The notes beneath the pieces were generated by a model. The model did no database searches, was not told where the DNA came from, and saw nothing but the letters and a program-made list of their open reading frames with translations. A DNA stretch of 64,000 nucleotides, taken from the NCBI RefSeq assembly GCF_020515625.1, contig NZ_JAIWPJ010000003.1:1-64000 (forward strand), in the 5' to 3' direction. This document shows, piece by piece, positions 53,674-63,212 of this stretch. The position numbers and the translations under genes are program-made. Each line of letters starts with the position of its first letter. The first letter of the stretch is position 1. This DNA is from Natrinema amylolyticum (GTDB taxonomy: Archaea; Halobacteriota; Halobacteria; Halobacteriales; Natrialbaceae).

Positions 53674-55071
53674 TCAGTGATGGTCGTGCGACGAGCCGGC
53701 GTCCGAAACCCGTGGCGGGTGCGCCGCGAAGTCGTCCGGTGCGTCCTCGAACGCCCGCTTGCAGGAAGCCGAACAGAAATAATAGGTCTCGCCGTCGTAC
53801 GTGGCGTTCGGGCCGTCGTCGTCGGTTCGCATACCACAGACCGGATCACGGTACCGGCCGGGGGCACCGAGGCCGCGACGGTACACGTACAGGAGAAACC
53901 CGGAGAGCCCGAACGCAACGAGGTTGAGATAGAAGGTGTAGTTCAACTCGAAGTACTGCTGCTCGGTCGCCGTCTCACCGCCCGCCAAGTTCGGGACGAT
54001 TCCGAGCGCGTCGAAGAGCAGTTCCATGAGAAAGCCGGTGAAGGCCATCGTCACGAAAAAGACGCCGAGGATGTACAGCATGACGTTCCAGCCGTAGTAC
54101 TTTCGGTAGATGTTCAACACCGGGATCGTGATGAGATCGGCGTAGACGAACGCGATGACGCCGGCGAAGCTGATACCACCACCCCAGAGGGCGACCGCGA
54201 ACGGGACGTTCCCCATGCTCCCGACGAAGCTAATGACGGCGATCACGACGCCCATTATCGCGTTTTCGGCGGTCACGAGCAGGCCATCGCCCTCGAGGAA
54301 CAGCGCGTTCCAGACCCACTGCGGAACGAACACGATGACGAAGCCCGAGATGAGAAACCCCGCGACGACGTCCTTCCAGATCATCGACCACTCCTTGCGA
54401 TACTGGTTCCCAAGTTTGTACCAGCCGCCCCACGACCGGAGTTCGTCGTACCACTCGCCGCTACTCGCCGTCTGCTGCCGATAGGTCTCCAGACAGCCCT
54501 CGGAGCAGAATCGCAGCGTCTCGCCGCCGTCGGTCACGATGGCGTGTTCGTCCGTCCCCTCCATGCCGCAGGTCGGATCCGTCATATCGCCGTGGTCGCG
54601 GTCGTGTCGCTCGAGTTCCGTGCGAACCTCGTCGAACAGCGTCTCCGGGAGCGTCACGCGGACGATAACGGCCATGACCGCGATGAGGACGAGTCCGCCG
54701 AGGAGTTCCGCAACGAGGAACTCCCAGCCCAGCAGAATCAGGATCATCAATCCGAGTTCGACGATGAGGTTCGTCGAAGCGAACATGAACGCGAGGAAGT
54801 TCACCGCGTGCGCGCCCTTCGCGAACAGTCCTTTACCGATGGCGACGGCACCGAAGCTACAGCCGCTACTCGCCGCACCGAACGCCGTCGCCTTCGCGAG
54901 GCTCGTGAGGTTGCTCTCCCCGAGAACGTTCGCCATTCGCTCCTTCGAGACGTACACCTGAACGAGACTCGTGATCGTGAGTCCCATGATGATCGCCCAC
55001 GCCGCCGTCCAGAGGAACCCGAAGCCGATCCGGAGCGACTCGAGGATCCCATCGATAAGTGTCGCCTCCAT
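53674..55071 (-). CDS. YraQ/DUF318-type permease with two YHS domains
   Basis: 465 residues. Eight to nine membrane segments in two halves, each resembling one half of a DUF318 (YraQ, ArsP-like) permease: 'TAFGAASSGCSFGAVAIGKGLF' with Cys71 in the first, 'GNVPFAVALWGGGISFAGVIAF' in the second (in part). Between them, at about 163-200, is a YHS/TRASH unit (DPTCGM ... FCSEGCLETY; Cys168, Cys189, Cys193). A second YHS unit is at the C-terminus (DPVCGM ... YYFCSASCKRAFED), followed by a Ser/His tail DAGSSHDHH. Metal-binding domains fused to a permease in a copper region suggest metal export, but the substrate is unproven. Confidence 0.82.
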   Translation of the reverse strand: MEATLIDGILESLRIGFGFLWTAAWAIIMGLTITSLVQVYVSKERMANVLGESNLTSLAKATAFGAASSGCSFGAVAIGKGLFAKGAHAVNFLAFMFASTNLIVELGLMILILLGWEFLVAELLGGLVLIAVMAVIVRVTLPETLFDEVRTELERHDRDHGDMTDPTCGMEGTDEHAIVTDGGETLRFCSEGCLETYRQQTASSGEWYDELRSWGGWYKLGNQYRKEWSMIWKDVVAGFLISGFVIVFVPQWVWNALFLEGDGLLVTAENAIMGVVIAVISFVGSMGNVPFAVALWGGGISFAGVIAFVYADLITIPVLNIYRKYYGWNVMLYILGVFFVTMAFTGFLMELLFDALGIVPNLAGGETATEQQYFELNYTFYLNLVAFGLSGFLLYVYRRGLGAPGRYRDPVCGMRTDDDGPNATYDGETYYFCSASCKRAFEDAPDDFAAHPPRVSDAGSSHDHH

Positions 55072-55488
55072 GTGTAGTAGATCGGATGGAGCGGCTATTG
55101 CTGTTCTCCTTCGAAAAGCGTTGTCTGATCCGGCCCAGACACTGGTATCCAAAGTGGAAGGTGGAGTTTGTATTGCAGAGGATGGCGTGAAGACCGCTCG
55201 TTGGTATCGTGGCGTCCCAGTGCAGGGATCAATGAGGCCACCGATCACGCAAAACGGTTCTACACGTGAATATACTCCGCTGGAAGCGGGTATCGAGTGG
55301 TTCAACACGCTCTGAACGGGTGGTTCACTGGTCTCGGTTCAATTATGATCGCATAGTGGTAGCTATTCTAAACTATGGATATCAAAGATATTCCGCATAT
55401 AGACACGAGGTTCGAAGGCAGAATCGCATTGAGTACGGAGGTCGTCTCTCTAGATAGAGACGGAACGATCCGTCACTGGTGAGATCTC
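55072..55488. other. AT-richer intergenic region in the metal cluster
   Basis: 417 bases between the permease start and the SHOCT protein. The part 55330-55440 is clearly poorer in G+C than neighbours. Weak inverted arms GTCTCT/AGAGAC (55444-55461) lie 28 bases before the downstream ATG, and 'catatagac' near 55397 is TATA-like. Frames on both strands (for example 55072-55315) have no family features; an eroded mobile element is possible but unproven. Confidence 0.4.
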
Positions 55489-55857
55489 ATGGCAACAGAG
55501 ACGAACGATACGAGACTCGTCACGATCGTCCTCATTACCCTCGGTGCCATCGTGGTTCTACCGATGGTCTTCATGGGGTTCGGAATGATGGGGTTCGGCC
55601 CGATGATGGGCGGAATGTGGGGACACGGAGCGTGGAGTAACGGAACGGCACCCGGCTGGATGCCCCTCGTCGCCGTCCTGCTACAACTCCTGTTCGTCGC
55701 CGCCGTCATCGGTGGCGGATACCTCCTCTATCGCGCGATCGCCGGGTCGGACGACTCCGATCGGGCGCTCGAGGAGCTTCGCCTCGCGTACGCTCGCGGC
55801 GAAGTGAGCGACGAGGAGTACGAACAGCGGCGAGACGCGCTCGAGCGGGACGAGTGA
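55489..55857 (+). CDS. SHOCT-domain membrane protein
   Basis: 122 residues. Two membrane helices: 'LVTIVLITLGAIVVLPMVFMG' and 'LVAVLLQLLFVAAVIGGGYLLY' (in part). Between them a glycine, methionine and tryptophan-rich loop 'FGMMGFGPMMGGMWGHGAW', unusual and possibly copper-binding through methionines and histidine. The C-terminal SHOCT motif 'LEELRLAYARGEVSDEEYEQR' (about 94-114, in part) is clear. SHOCT domains are short C-terminal oligomerisation modules. Placement beside copper genes supports a metal link. Confidence 0.82.
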   Translation: MATETNDTRLVTIVLITLGAIVVLPMVFMGFGMMGFGPMMGGMWGHGAWSNGTAPGWMPLVAVLLQLLFVAAVIGGGYLLYRAIAGSDDSDRALEELRLAYARGEVSDEEYEQRRDALERDE

Positions 55858-55974
55858 GGACCGGCACCCTCGTGCAGAACCGCGGTCCGTCGGCGACAAC
55901 CGACCGTTCGAACACGGTTCGCGAACGGGGCGTTCGGCCGCCTCGTGCTCGAGTCGATCGAAGCCGAGTCACCG

Positions 55975-56871
55975 TCACCCGAGGTCCGCGTCCTCGAACC
56001 GCCGGTAGCCCGCGACGACGGGAACGAGTCCCCACGCGAGCAACACGACGACCGAGAACCAGTCGGCGAGGTAGAACGGGACCTCGCCCGCGAGCCGGTT
56101 CGAGAGCTCGAGCGTCTCGGCCGGCGCGTTCACGGGAACGTCCTCGAGCGGGAACTCGGGGACCGCGTCGACCCGCTCGTCGAGGACGGCGCCCGCGATG
56201 ACGCGGTAGGCCTCGAGCGGGTTGAGCCGCTTCAGGAGGAAGTACCAGGGCTCGGCCTGAATCCCCGGGAGCGAGCCCGTGACCGCGTAATAGATCCCGA
56301 CGACGACCGGTTTCCAGAAGAACACCATCCCCACGAACGAGCCGATGGTGAGCGTCCGCGCCCGTCCCTGGGTCGAGGCGGCGGCCGAGCCGCCGACCGC
56401 GAGGGCCGTGAACGTCAGCCCGAGCAGGACGCCGGTCGCGACGAATCCGGCGAACGTCGTCACGCCGGGAACGCCGTACAGCGCCACGACGAGGACGCTG
56501 GCCACGGCGAACCCGACGGCCAGGGCCGTGCCGGTGACGAGCAGCCGGCCGGCGAGTTTGCCGGCCACTATCTCTCCCCTGGAGAACGGGTAGCTCAACA
56601 GCACTCGCAGGCTCCCGGACCGCCGCTCGCCGACCACGGCCATGTAGCCGGCGACCAGCGCGATTCCCGGGACGAACAACTGCGCGAGCATCGCCACGCC
56701 GGAAAGCGCCAGCGCGGCGTCGACGGTCACGGGCTCCGGGAAGAGCTGTTCGGCCGAGAGCAGCGACATCACCAGGAAGGCGACGAAGACGGCGATGAGC
56801 CCCCACAGCAGCCGCGAGCGCGCCGCGTCCTCGAAGTCCTTCCGGGCGACGTCTCGCCAGGAGACCGTCAT
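55975..56871 (-). CDS. ABC-2 type transporter permease
   Basis: 298 residues with about six membrane helices. The family look is clear: N-terminal 'MTVSWRDVARKDFEDAARSRLLW', then helices including 'LFVPGIALVAGYMAVVGER' and 'GSLRVLLSYPFSRGEIVAGKLAGRL' (in part), the typical cytosolic coupling region of NosY/CcmB-type permeases. Translationally coupled to the ATPase: its ATG overlaps the ATPase stop (ATGA at 56868-56871). Substrate unknown. Confidence 0.9.
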   Translation of the reverse strand: MTVSWRDVARKDFEDAARSRLLWGLIAVFVAFLVMSLLSAEQLFPEPVTVDAALALSGVAMLAQLFVPGIALVAGYMAVVGERRSGSLRVLLSYPFSRGEIVAGKLAGRLLVTGTALAVGFAVASVLVVALYGVPGVTTFAGFVATGVLLGLTFTALAVGGSAAASTQGRARTLTIGSFVGMVFFWKPVVVGIYYAVTGSLPGIQAEPWYFLLKRLNPLEAYRVIAGAVLDERVDAVPEFPLEDVPVNAPAETLELSNRLAGEVPFYLADWFSVVVLLAWGLVPVVAGYRRFEDADLG

Positions 56872-57824
56872 GCTACCACCTCCCCGTACACGGCAGCGTC
56901 CGCTGTCTCCGAATCCGAAACGCCGCCGTCGGTCGTGTACGCTGTGAAGACGTCCTCGAGCGACGCTTCCTCGGAATCGACGTCGAGGATATCGACGCCG
57001 GCGTTCGTCAGCCGGGTCACGACTCGCGCCTTCGCACGCGAGTCCGAACACGCGACTCGAACGATACCGTCCGCCGACCGTACCGAGTCGACGCCGTCGA
57101 TATCGGTGAGCGTGACGCCGATATCGCCGCTCACGCGCAGGCGGAGTTCGGAGCCGGCCCCGACGGTTCTCCGCAGTCCCTCGACGGTGTCGACGGCCAC
57201 TAACTCGCCGTCGGACAGGATGCCGACGCGGTCACAGACCGCCTCGACCTGGCCGAGGACGTGACTCGAGAAGAACACCGTCGTCCCGTTCGCGGCCTCC
57301 TCACGGACCAGCTCTCGCATCCGGCGAATCCCGTGCGGATCGAGCCCCGAGGAGGGCTCGTCGAGGATCAGCAAATCGGGATCGCCGACCAGCGCCATCC
57401 CCAGCGCCAGCCGCTGTTGCATCCCCTTCGAGTAATCACCGACCGATCGGGCGGCGTCGCGCTCGTCCAGTCCGACGCGGTCGAGTATCGCGTCGGGGTC
57501 GTCGTCGGCGTCCGCCCACTCGATCGCGAACTCGAGGTGGCGGCGACCGGTCAGGCGGTCGTAGAGGCTCATACCCTCGGGAAGCACGCCGATGCGTTCA
57601 CGGAGCGCCTCCGACTCCTCGCGGGCGTCCGCGCCGAGTACCGTCGCGGTTCCCTCGGTCGGACGCACGTAGTCCAACAGCATGTCGATGGTCGTGGACT
57701 TCCCGGCCCCGTTCGGACCGAGGAAGCCGAACACTTCGCCCTCTCGGACGTGCAGGTCGAGGCCGTCGACGGCGACGACGTCTCCGAAGCGCTTGGTCAG
57801 GTCGTCCGTCTGGATCGCAGTCAT
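56868..57824 (-). CDS. ABC transporter ATP-binding protein
   Basis: 318 residues from the ATG at 57824. Walker A 'GFLGPNGAGKSTTIDML', Q-loop region, signature 'DYSKGMQQRLALGMAL' (a Y-S-K-G-M-Q variant), Walker B 'LLILDEPSSGLDPHG' and switch 'TTVFFSSHVLGQVEAVCDRVG'. The C-terminal 90 residues form the extra domain seen in ABC-2 drug or copper (NosF-like) exporters. It forms a two-gene operon with the downstream permease. Confidence 0.93.
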   Translation of the reverse strand: MTAIQTDDLTKRFGDVVAVDGLDLHVREGEVFGFLGPNGAGKSTTIDMLLDYVRPTEGTATVLGADAREESEALRERIGVLPEGMSLYDRLTGRRHLEFAIEWADADDDPDAILDRVGLDERDAARSVGDYSKGMQQRLALGMALVGDPDLLILDEPSSGLDPHGIRRMRELVREEAANGTTVFFSSHVLGQVEAVCDRVGILSDGELVAVDTVEGLRRTVGAGSELRLRVSGDIGVTLTDIDGVDSVRSADGIVRVACSDSRAKARVVTRLTNAGVDILDVDSEEASLEDVFTAYTTDGGVSDSETADAAVYGEVVA

Positions 57825-57996
57825 CACCCGCTTGTACCGGCGCGGAACGCATCGGTCGTGCTCCGAGTATACTGGGACCGTTTATATCCCCCGTCGACGG
57901 AACGGTGGCCCGCAGTTCGAGACCGATCGAGACCGGTCGGAAACGTGAACGGTGGACAATACTTTATCGAAAGCCAGTTTGGTCGTCGCTAGGCGC

Positions 57997-58629
57997 ATGC
58001 GAGAAGCTCACGTGTCACTCAGCGACCCGGCGTTCGATCGGATGGGGATCGCGGAACTCGTCTCACTCAGTCGCGATGCGGGGGTTCTGGGATTCGAGGA
58101 ACTCGCGTGTCACGGGACCGGTGCCATCGTACAGGTCGCGGTCGAGACGCCGATCGACGAGGACCGGCTGTCCGGCCTCGAGTACGTCGACTGGTGGGAG
58201 CGGATCGCCGACTCGGTGGGGGAGTACCGGTACGTGATCGCGTTTACCGCTCCGGCGCTCCCGGCGGAACTCGCGGATCGGTCGGACGAACTGATCGGGA
58301 CCTGTGAGCCGGACGTGACCGACCGCGGTGCCACCCTGTCGCTGGTCGGCTCTCAGGAGACGATTTCGGGGACCGTCGACGAGTACGAGCGGGCGGGGAT
58401 TTCGCCGGACCTGCGAAAGCTCGGGACCTACGACGGTCGCGACCATCCGCTGGACGAACTGACCGACCGCCAGCGCGAGGCGGTCCGAACCGCCTACGAG
58501 ATGGGGTACTACGAGGTGCCGCGAACGGTGACGACCGAGGACGTCGCCGCCGAACTCGACGTCGATCCGTCGACGATCGCCGAGCATCTCCAGCGGGCCG
58601 AGCGGAACCTGCTGGGTCAGCATCTGTAA
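57997..58629 (+). CDS. bat-type HTH-10 transcriptional regulator
   Basis: 210 residues. N-terminal sensor half ('VSLSDPAFDRMGIAELVSLS', 'ACHGTGAIVQVAVETPI'), C-terminal HTH-10 ('ELTDRQREAVRTAYEMGYYEVPRT' in part; 'EDVAAELDVDPSTIAEHLQRAERNLL'). Encoded divergently from the ABC exporter operon with a 172-base spacer, so it may regulate that operon. A TATA-like 'actttatcg' about 28 bases before the ATG points to a leaderless transcript. Confidence 0.88.
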   Translation: MREAHVSLSDPAFDRMGIAELVSLSRDAGVLGFEELACHGTGAIVQVAVETPIDEDRLSGLEYVDWWERIADSVGEYRYVIAFTAPALPAELADRSDELIGTCEPDVTDRGATLSLVGSQETISGTVDEYERAGISPDLRKLGTYDGRDHPLDELTDRQREAVRTAYEMGYYEVPRTVTTEDVAAELDVDPSTIAEHLQRAERNLLGQHL

Positions 58630-58637
58630 CCGAGCGG

Positions 58638-59273
58638 TCACGCGACGAGCGCGGCCGCCAGTTCGGTGGCGCCCGCGAGCGGCATCGCGACGGTCGCCGC
58701 CGGGACGGTGTCCGCCCACCGTTCGTACGCCTCGCGGTCCGGGAACGCCCGAACGTACGGACAGACCGCGGCGTAGACGTCCGCGTGCGACGGCTCGCTG
58801 TCCGGCGGCGCGACGGTCTCGTCGACGCCGAACGAGAACGCTGCCGTCTCGGGAGTGACCGCGAGTCGAGTCGTTCCCGCGGCGCGCGCTTCGATTACCG
58901 TTCCGTCCGGGCTTTCGGTCCGAATCGCGACCGGTCGGTCCGCGAGTGCCGACAGGAGTACCGCGTCGTAGAAACACCGGAAGTGGTACCGCTCCCCGTC
59001 GATTTCGCCCCAGTGAGCCGTCTCCCCGGGGGCGTGGCACAGATCGTCGACCGCGATCGATCCGCCGCCCGTTCGGCGACGGATCTCGGCGATCCACTCC
59101 GCGAGCGTTTCGACGGACTCCTCGCCGAGGAGTCGCCCCAACGCTGTCCGTACATCGTCGGGGAGCGGTGCCTCGAGAACCGGCGAGTCCGATATCCATC
59201 GGTCGCTCCTCGAGTCGGGTTCGCACTCCCGGTCGTCGGTGCCGCTGCCACAGGTACGCGAATCGTCCGTCAT
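58638..59273 (-). CDS. MerB-like organomercurial lyase family protein
   Basis: 211 residues. MerB breaks carbon-mercury bonds using Cys96, Asp99 and Cys159. Here 'FRCFYDAVLLSAL' gives Cys100 and Asp103 at the same spacing, and 'YAAVCPYVRAFPDREAYERW' gives Cys171 and the typical MerB end. A winged-helix N-terminal segment ('DVRTALGRLLG') precedes. The catalytic set is complete, which supports real lyase activity, but no mercuric reductase (MerA) or MerR is seen in the window. Convergent with the bat regulator (8 bases). Confidence 0.8.
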   Translation of the reverse strand: MTDDSRTCGSGTDDRECEPDSRSDRWISDSPVLEAPLPDDVRTALGRLLGEESVETLAEWIAEIRRRTGGGSIAVDDLCHAPGETAHWGEIDGERYHFRCFYDAVLLSALADRPVAIRTESPDGTVIEARAAGTTRLAVTPETAAFSFGVDETVAPPDSEPSHADVYAAVCPYVRAFPDREAYERWADTVPAATVAMPLAGATELAAALVA

Positions 59274-59380
59274 ACTGCGGTATACGATCGGTCAGGACTA
59301 TCGCCGTGACTCCCAACGTACTGGGACCGTTTAGATGGTCAAGGGGATGTGTGGGAGATCGATGCGGTCAGGTCGACGGG

Positions 59381-61705
59381 TCAGTCCGCCGGCCGCGGCT
59401 CCCGCGGCGCGGCGACGCCCGGCAGGCTCGGCACCGAGAGATCGGTCCGGCGGAGGAACTGCGCGTTGATCGCGACGATCACCGTGCTGAGCGACATGAG
59501 CAGTGCCCCGACGGCCGGTGAGAGGAGAATCCCGATCGGCGCGAGGATCCCGGCCGCGAGCGGGAGCGCGAAGACGTTGTAGCCCGCGGCCCAGACGAGG
59601 TTCTGTTTCATCTTCCGGTAGCTCGCGCGGCTGAGCTTGACGAGCCGAACCACGTCCATCGGATTGTTCTTGACGAGAATGATGTCCGCCGACTGGACGG
59701 CGACGTCCGTTCCGCTCCCGATCGCGATGCCGATATCGGCCCTCGTGAGCGCTGGCGCGTCGTTGACGCCGTCGCCGACCATCGCGACGGACTTGCCCTG
59801 CTCCCGTAATTCGGTGATCTTCTCGTCCTTGTCTTCGGGCAACACCTCGGCGAAGACCGTCTCGATCCCGAGATCGGCCGCGACCGCGCGAGCGACGTCC
59901 TCGGAGTCACCGGTCAGCATCGCCACCTCGAGCCCCAGTTCGTGGAGCGCGTCGACGACGCGGTAGCTCTCCTCGCGAACGACGTCCGCGAGCGCGAACG
60001 CGGCGACTGGTTCCTCCTCTCGAATGAGGTAGACCACCGTCTGCGCGTTCTCGCCCGCCCGATCGGCGAACCGCTCGAGTTCTGACGGCACGTCGCCCTC
60101 GAGTTCCGAGAGCAGGTTCGGACCGCCGACGTGGATCCGCTCGTCGTCTCGCGGCTCGTCGCCGCGAGACAGTCCGGCGGCGCGGAGCGCCGCCCCGTCG
60201 ACCGTCGCGCGGACGCCCTTGCCTTTCAGCGCCTCGAAGTCCGTGGCAGTTCCCCGCTCGAGGCCGCGCTCGTCGGCCGCCTCGCGGATCGCTCGGGCGA
60301 TCATGTGTTCGGAGTCGCCCTCGACGGTGGCCGCCAGCGCGAGCGCCTCGTCCTCGGAGACGCCGTCGACGGTCGCGATATCGACGACGCCCTGCTCGCC
60401 CTCGGTGAGCGTCCCGGTCTTGTCGAAGACGACGGTGTCGAGGGCCCGAGCCTGCTCCATGGCGATGCGATCTCGGACGAGCATCCCGTTGCGCGCGGCC
60501 AAGGAGGTGTTGATCGCGACGACCAGCGGGATCGCCAGCCCGAGCGCGTGCGGACAGGCGATGACGAGGACGGTGACGACCCGTTCGATCACCGCCGAAT
60601 CGAACCCCGTCGCGATCGTCCACGCGATCGCCGTGACGACGGCCGCGCCGAGGGCGACGTAGAACAGCCAGCCCGCCGCCCGGTCGGCGAGGGCCTGCGT
60701 TTTCGATTCGCTTCCCTGCGCCTCCTCGACCAGCCGCATGATCCCGGCCAGCGTCGTCTCCTCGCCCGTCGCGCTGATCCGAACCCGGAGGCTCCCGTCG
60801 CCGTTGACCGTCCCGCCGATGACCTCGTCGCCGGGCTCCTTCGAGACGGCCGTCGACTCGCCGGTGATCATCGATTCGTTCACGTCCGATTCCCCCTCCT
60901 CGACGACCCCGTCCGCGGGGACGCTCGCACCGGGTCGGACGAGCACGAGGTCGCCTTCCTCGAGGTCGCTCGCCGGAACCTCCTCGGTCTCACCGCTCTC
61001 GGTGATCCGCTCGGCGGTGTCGGGCATCAGTTTCGCCAGTTCGTCCAGCGCGCTCGAGGCCCGCCGGACCGAGCGCATCTCGATCCAGTGGCCCAGTAAC
61101 ATGATGTCGATCAGCGTCACGAGTTCCCAGAAGAACGCCGACTGAGTGGGGACGACGACGCTCGCGAGGCTGTAGACGAACGCGACGGTGATCGCCATCG
61201 AGATGAGCGTCATCATCCCCGGCGCGCGGTCGCGCAGTTCCGGGACGGCCATCCGGAGGAAGGGGACGCCCCCGTAGGCGAAGACGATCACCGCGAAGAC
61301 GGGGGTGAGCCACTCGCTGCCGGGGAACGCGGGGACGGAAAAGCCGAGCCAGCCCTGCAGCGTCTCGCTGTACAGCAGGACGGGAATCGAGAGCAGCGTC
61401 GAGACGAAAAACCGCCGCCGGAACATCGTCTCGTGACCGGCGTGCATGCCGCCACCGCCGTGATCACCGTGCTCGTGGCCCTCGTTACCCCCGCGATCAC
61501 CACCGTGAGCGCCGTCGTCGCGGTCACCGTGTTCAACGCGGGCACCTTCGCGTTCTTGGCGATCGCGGATCTCCGCTCGTCCCCGTTCGGCGTCGTCGGC
61601 CTCGTCCTCGAGCAGCGACCGTTCGACCCGGTCCGGCCGCTCGCCGTCGTCTCGAGTCTCGGCGGGCACCGGATCGTCCTCGGTTCGGCGGTCGCGATCG
61701 TCCAC
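59381..61705 (-). CDS. copB: CPH-type heavy-metal P-type ATPase (CopB-like)
   Basis: 774 residues from a GTG at 61705. The membrane site reads '[17 protein letters not shown]', a CPH motif characteristic of P1B-3 (Cu(II)/Cu(I), CopB-like) pumps. '[17 protein letters not shown]' is the phosphorylation site and '[18 protein letters not shown]' the hinge. N-terminal His-rich metal-binding stretch (about 67-90, '[18 protein letters not shown]'). The start is uncertain: an ATG at 61447 would remove most of that stretch, yet the upstream codons keep coding composition, so 61705 is preferred. Together with copA this gives two copper-type pumps. Confidence 0.85.
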   Translation of the reverse strand: MDDRDRRTEDDPVPAETRDDGERPDRVERSLLEDEADDAERGRAEIRDRQEREGARVEHGDRDDGAHGGDRGGNEGHEHGDHGGGGMHAGHETMFRRRFFVSTLLSIPVLLYSETLQGWLGFSVPAFPGSEWLTPVFAVIVFAYGGVPFLRMAVPELRDRAPGMMTLISMAITVAFVYSLASVVVPTQSAFFWELVTLIDIMLLGHWIEMRSVRRASSALDELAKLMPDTAERITESGETEEVPASDLEEGDLVLVRPGASVPADGVVEEGESDVNESMITGESTAVSKEPGDEVIGGTVNGDGSLRVRISATGEETTLAGIMRLVEEAQGSESKTQALADRAAGWLFYVALGAAVVTAIAWTIATGFDSAVIERVVTVLVIACPHALGLAIPLVVAINTSLAARNGMLVRDRIAMEQARALDTVVFDKTGTLTEGEQGVVDIATVDGVSEDEALALAATVEGDSEHMIARAIREAADERGLERGTATDFEALKGKGVRATVDGAALRAAGLSRGDEPRDDERIHVGGPNLLSELEGDVPSELERFADRAGENAQTVVYLIREEEPVAAFALADVVREESYRVVDALHELGLEVAMLTGDSEDVARAVAADLGIETVFAEVLPEDKDEKITELREQGKSVAMVGDGVNDAPALTRADIGIAIGSGTDVAVQSADIILVKNNPMDVVRLVKLSRASYRKMKQNLVWAAGYNVFALPLAAGILAPIGILLSPAVGALLMSLSTVIVAINAQFLRRTDLSVPSLPGVAAPREPRPAD

Positions 61706-61838
61706 GAGTTGGTCCTCGAGTATCGAAACGCGAGCGTGTACCAAGGAACCGGGGCCGGCTACTCCCGGGAAGCGGAGCGAGGACGCGTGTTCGTCCGGAT
61801 GAAAAGACAATTCCCGGCCGCCCTCCAAGGTCGGACAT

Positions 61839-62699
61839 ATGCGAATCGCCGTTCCTAACAAGGGCCGCCTGCACGAGCCGACGATCGACCTCTTGGAGCG
61901 GGCGGGGCTCCACCTCGAGAACGGGGCCGACCGGAAGCTCTACGCCGACACCGTCGATCCGGACGTGACCGTGCTGTTCGCTCGCGCGGCCGACATCCCG
62001 GAGTACGTCTCCGACGGCGCGGCCGACCTCGGGATTACGGGCTTCGATCAGGTACAGGAGGCCCGCGTCGACGACGTCTCGGAACTGCTCGACCTCGAGT
62101 TCGGGCGCTGTCGGCTCGTCCTGGCCGCCCCCGAAGACGGCGACATCGGCGGCGTCGAGGACCTGGCGGGCAAGACCGTCGCGACCGAATTCCCGAACAT
62201 CACGGCGGACTTCTTCACGGAGACAGGCGTCGATCCCGACATCGTCGAGGTCTCGGGCGCGACGGAACTCACGCCCCACGTGGAGATGGCCGACGCCATC
62301 GTCGACATCACGAGCACCGGGACGACGCTGAAGATGAACCGGCTGGCCGTCGTCGACGAGGTCCTCGAGAGTTCGGTCCGGCTGTTCGGTCGGGAGGACG
62401 TCCTCGACGACCCCAAAGTCGGCGAGGTCAGGACCGCCCTCTCCTCGGTGAAACGCGCCGAGGGCAAGCGCTACCTGATGATGAACGTGCCGCGGGACCG
62501 GCTGGAGGCCGTTCGCGACGTCATTCCGGGGCTCGGCGGGCCGACGATCATGGACATCGCCGACGAGGACGAGGCGGAATCGAAGGTGGCCGTCCACGCG
62601 GTCGTCAACGAACGGGACGTCTTCGAGACGATCACCGAGGTCAAAAAGGCCGGCGCGAGCGATATCTTAGTGACCGAGATCGAGCGACTCGTCGAGTGA
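61839..62699 (+). CDS. hisG: ATP phosphoribosyltransferase, long form
   Basis: 286 residues. First step of histidine synthesis: ATP plus PRPP to phosphoribosyl-ATP. '[20 protein letters not shown]' is the classic start, '[20 protein letters not shown]' in part is the PRPP-binding region, and residues from about 215 form the C-terminal regulatory domain, which makes this the long form that does not need HisZ. No other his genes are adjacent. Confidence 0.95.
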   Translation: MRIAVPNKGRLHEPTIDLLERAGLHLENGADRKLYADTVDPDVTVLFARAADIPEYVSDGAADLGITGFDQVQEARVDDVSELLDLEFGRCRLVLAAPEDGDIGGVEDLAGKTVATEFPNITADFFTETGVDPDIVEVSGATELTPHVEMADAIVDITSTGTTLKMNRLAVVDEVLESSVRLFGREDVLDDPKVGEVRTALSSVKRAEGKRYLMMNVPRDRLEAVRDVIPGLGGPTIMDIADEDEAESKVAVHAVVNERDVFETITEVKKAGASDILVTEIERLVE

Positions 62700-62792
62700 G
62701 CGGGTCGGACTTCGGGGACTCGCATCGTTCGGGGGTCGGACGACTCGACTCGATCAGGGGTAGACAACTCGAGGCGAAGCGAGCGGGGTCAG

Positions 62793-63212
62793 TTACTCGA
62801 GTCGAGCGCTGATCGGTCGCTCGAGGGAGTCGAACTCGAGGAGGGATTCGAACGCGGCGCAGTTCGCCGCCGGGGCGACGAGGCTTCGCATCTCGTCGTA
62901 GCGGACGATATCGTGTTTCTCGAGCAGCGGGAGATGGGTTTCGCACAGCGAGGTGTGGATCCGTTGGCGCAGTCGGTGGATCGTCGTCCCGACGGTCGGA
63001 TCGCGCTCGGCGTCGGCGAGCCGGCCGACCAGCGTTCGCACCGCGATCGGATCGGTGGCGGCGAGCGCGCAGCGAACGACCTCGCGCCGGCGGTCGCTGT
63101 CGAGGACCTGACGGATCGTCTCCCGCGGGAGCGGGCGACGGCCGATCGCGCCGTCGGTACCGAGCTGAAACCGATCCGAGGCGGGCAGCGTTCGATCTGG
63201 GTGGATCGTCAT
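62793..63212 (-). CDS. small HTH protein, DUF7344-like
   Basis: 139 residues from the ATG at 63212. The plan matches the two HTH proteins near 27 kb: 'QVLDSDRRREVVRCALAATD' as first helix, 'VRTLVGRLADAE', then 'IHTSLCETHLPLLEKHDIVRYD' (in part) with the H-L-P-L-L-E motif of the recognition and wing region. A C-terminal helix follows ('FESLLEFDSLERP'). Probably DNA-binding; target unknown. Confidence 0.75.
   Translation of the reverse strand: MTIHPDRTLPASDRFQLGTDGAIGRRPLPRETIRQVLDSDRRREVVRCALAATDPIAVRTLVGRLADAERDPTVGTTIHRLRQRIHTSLCETHLPLLEKHDIVRYDEMRSLVAPAANCAAFESLLEFDSLERPISARLE

Noticed and set aside
54971-55315. Possible transposase remnant between permease and SHOCT genes
   Set aside because: Frames on both strands were read; neither shows DDE, HUH or TnpB motifs. 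Only the lower G+C hints at foreign origin.
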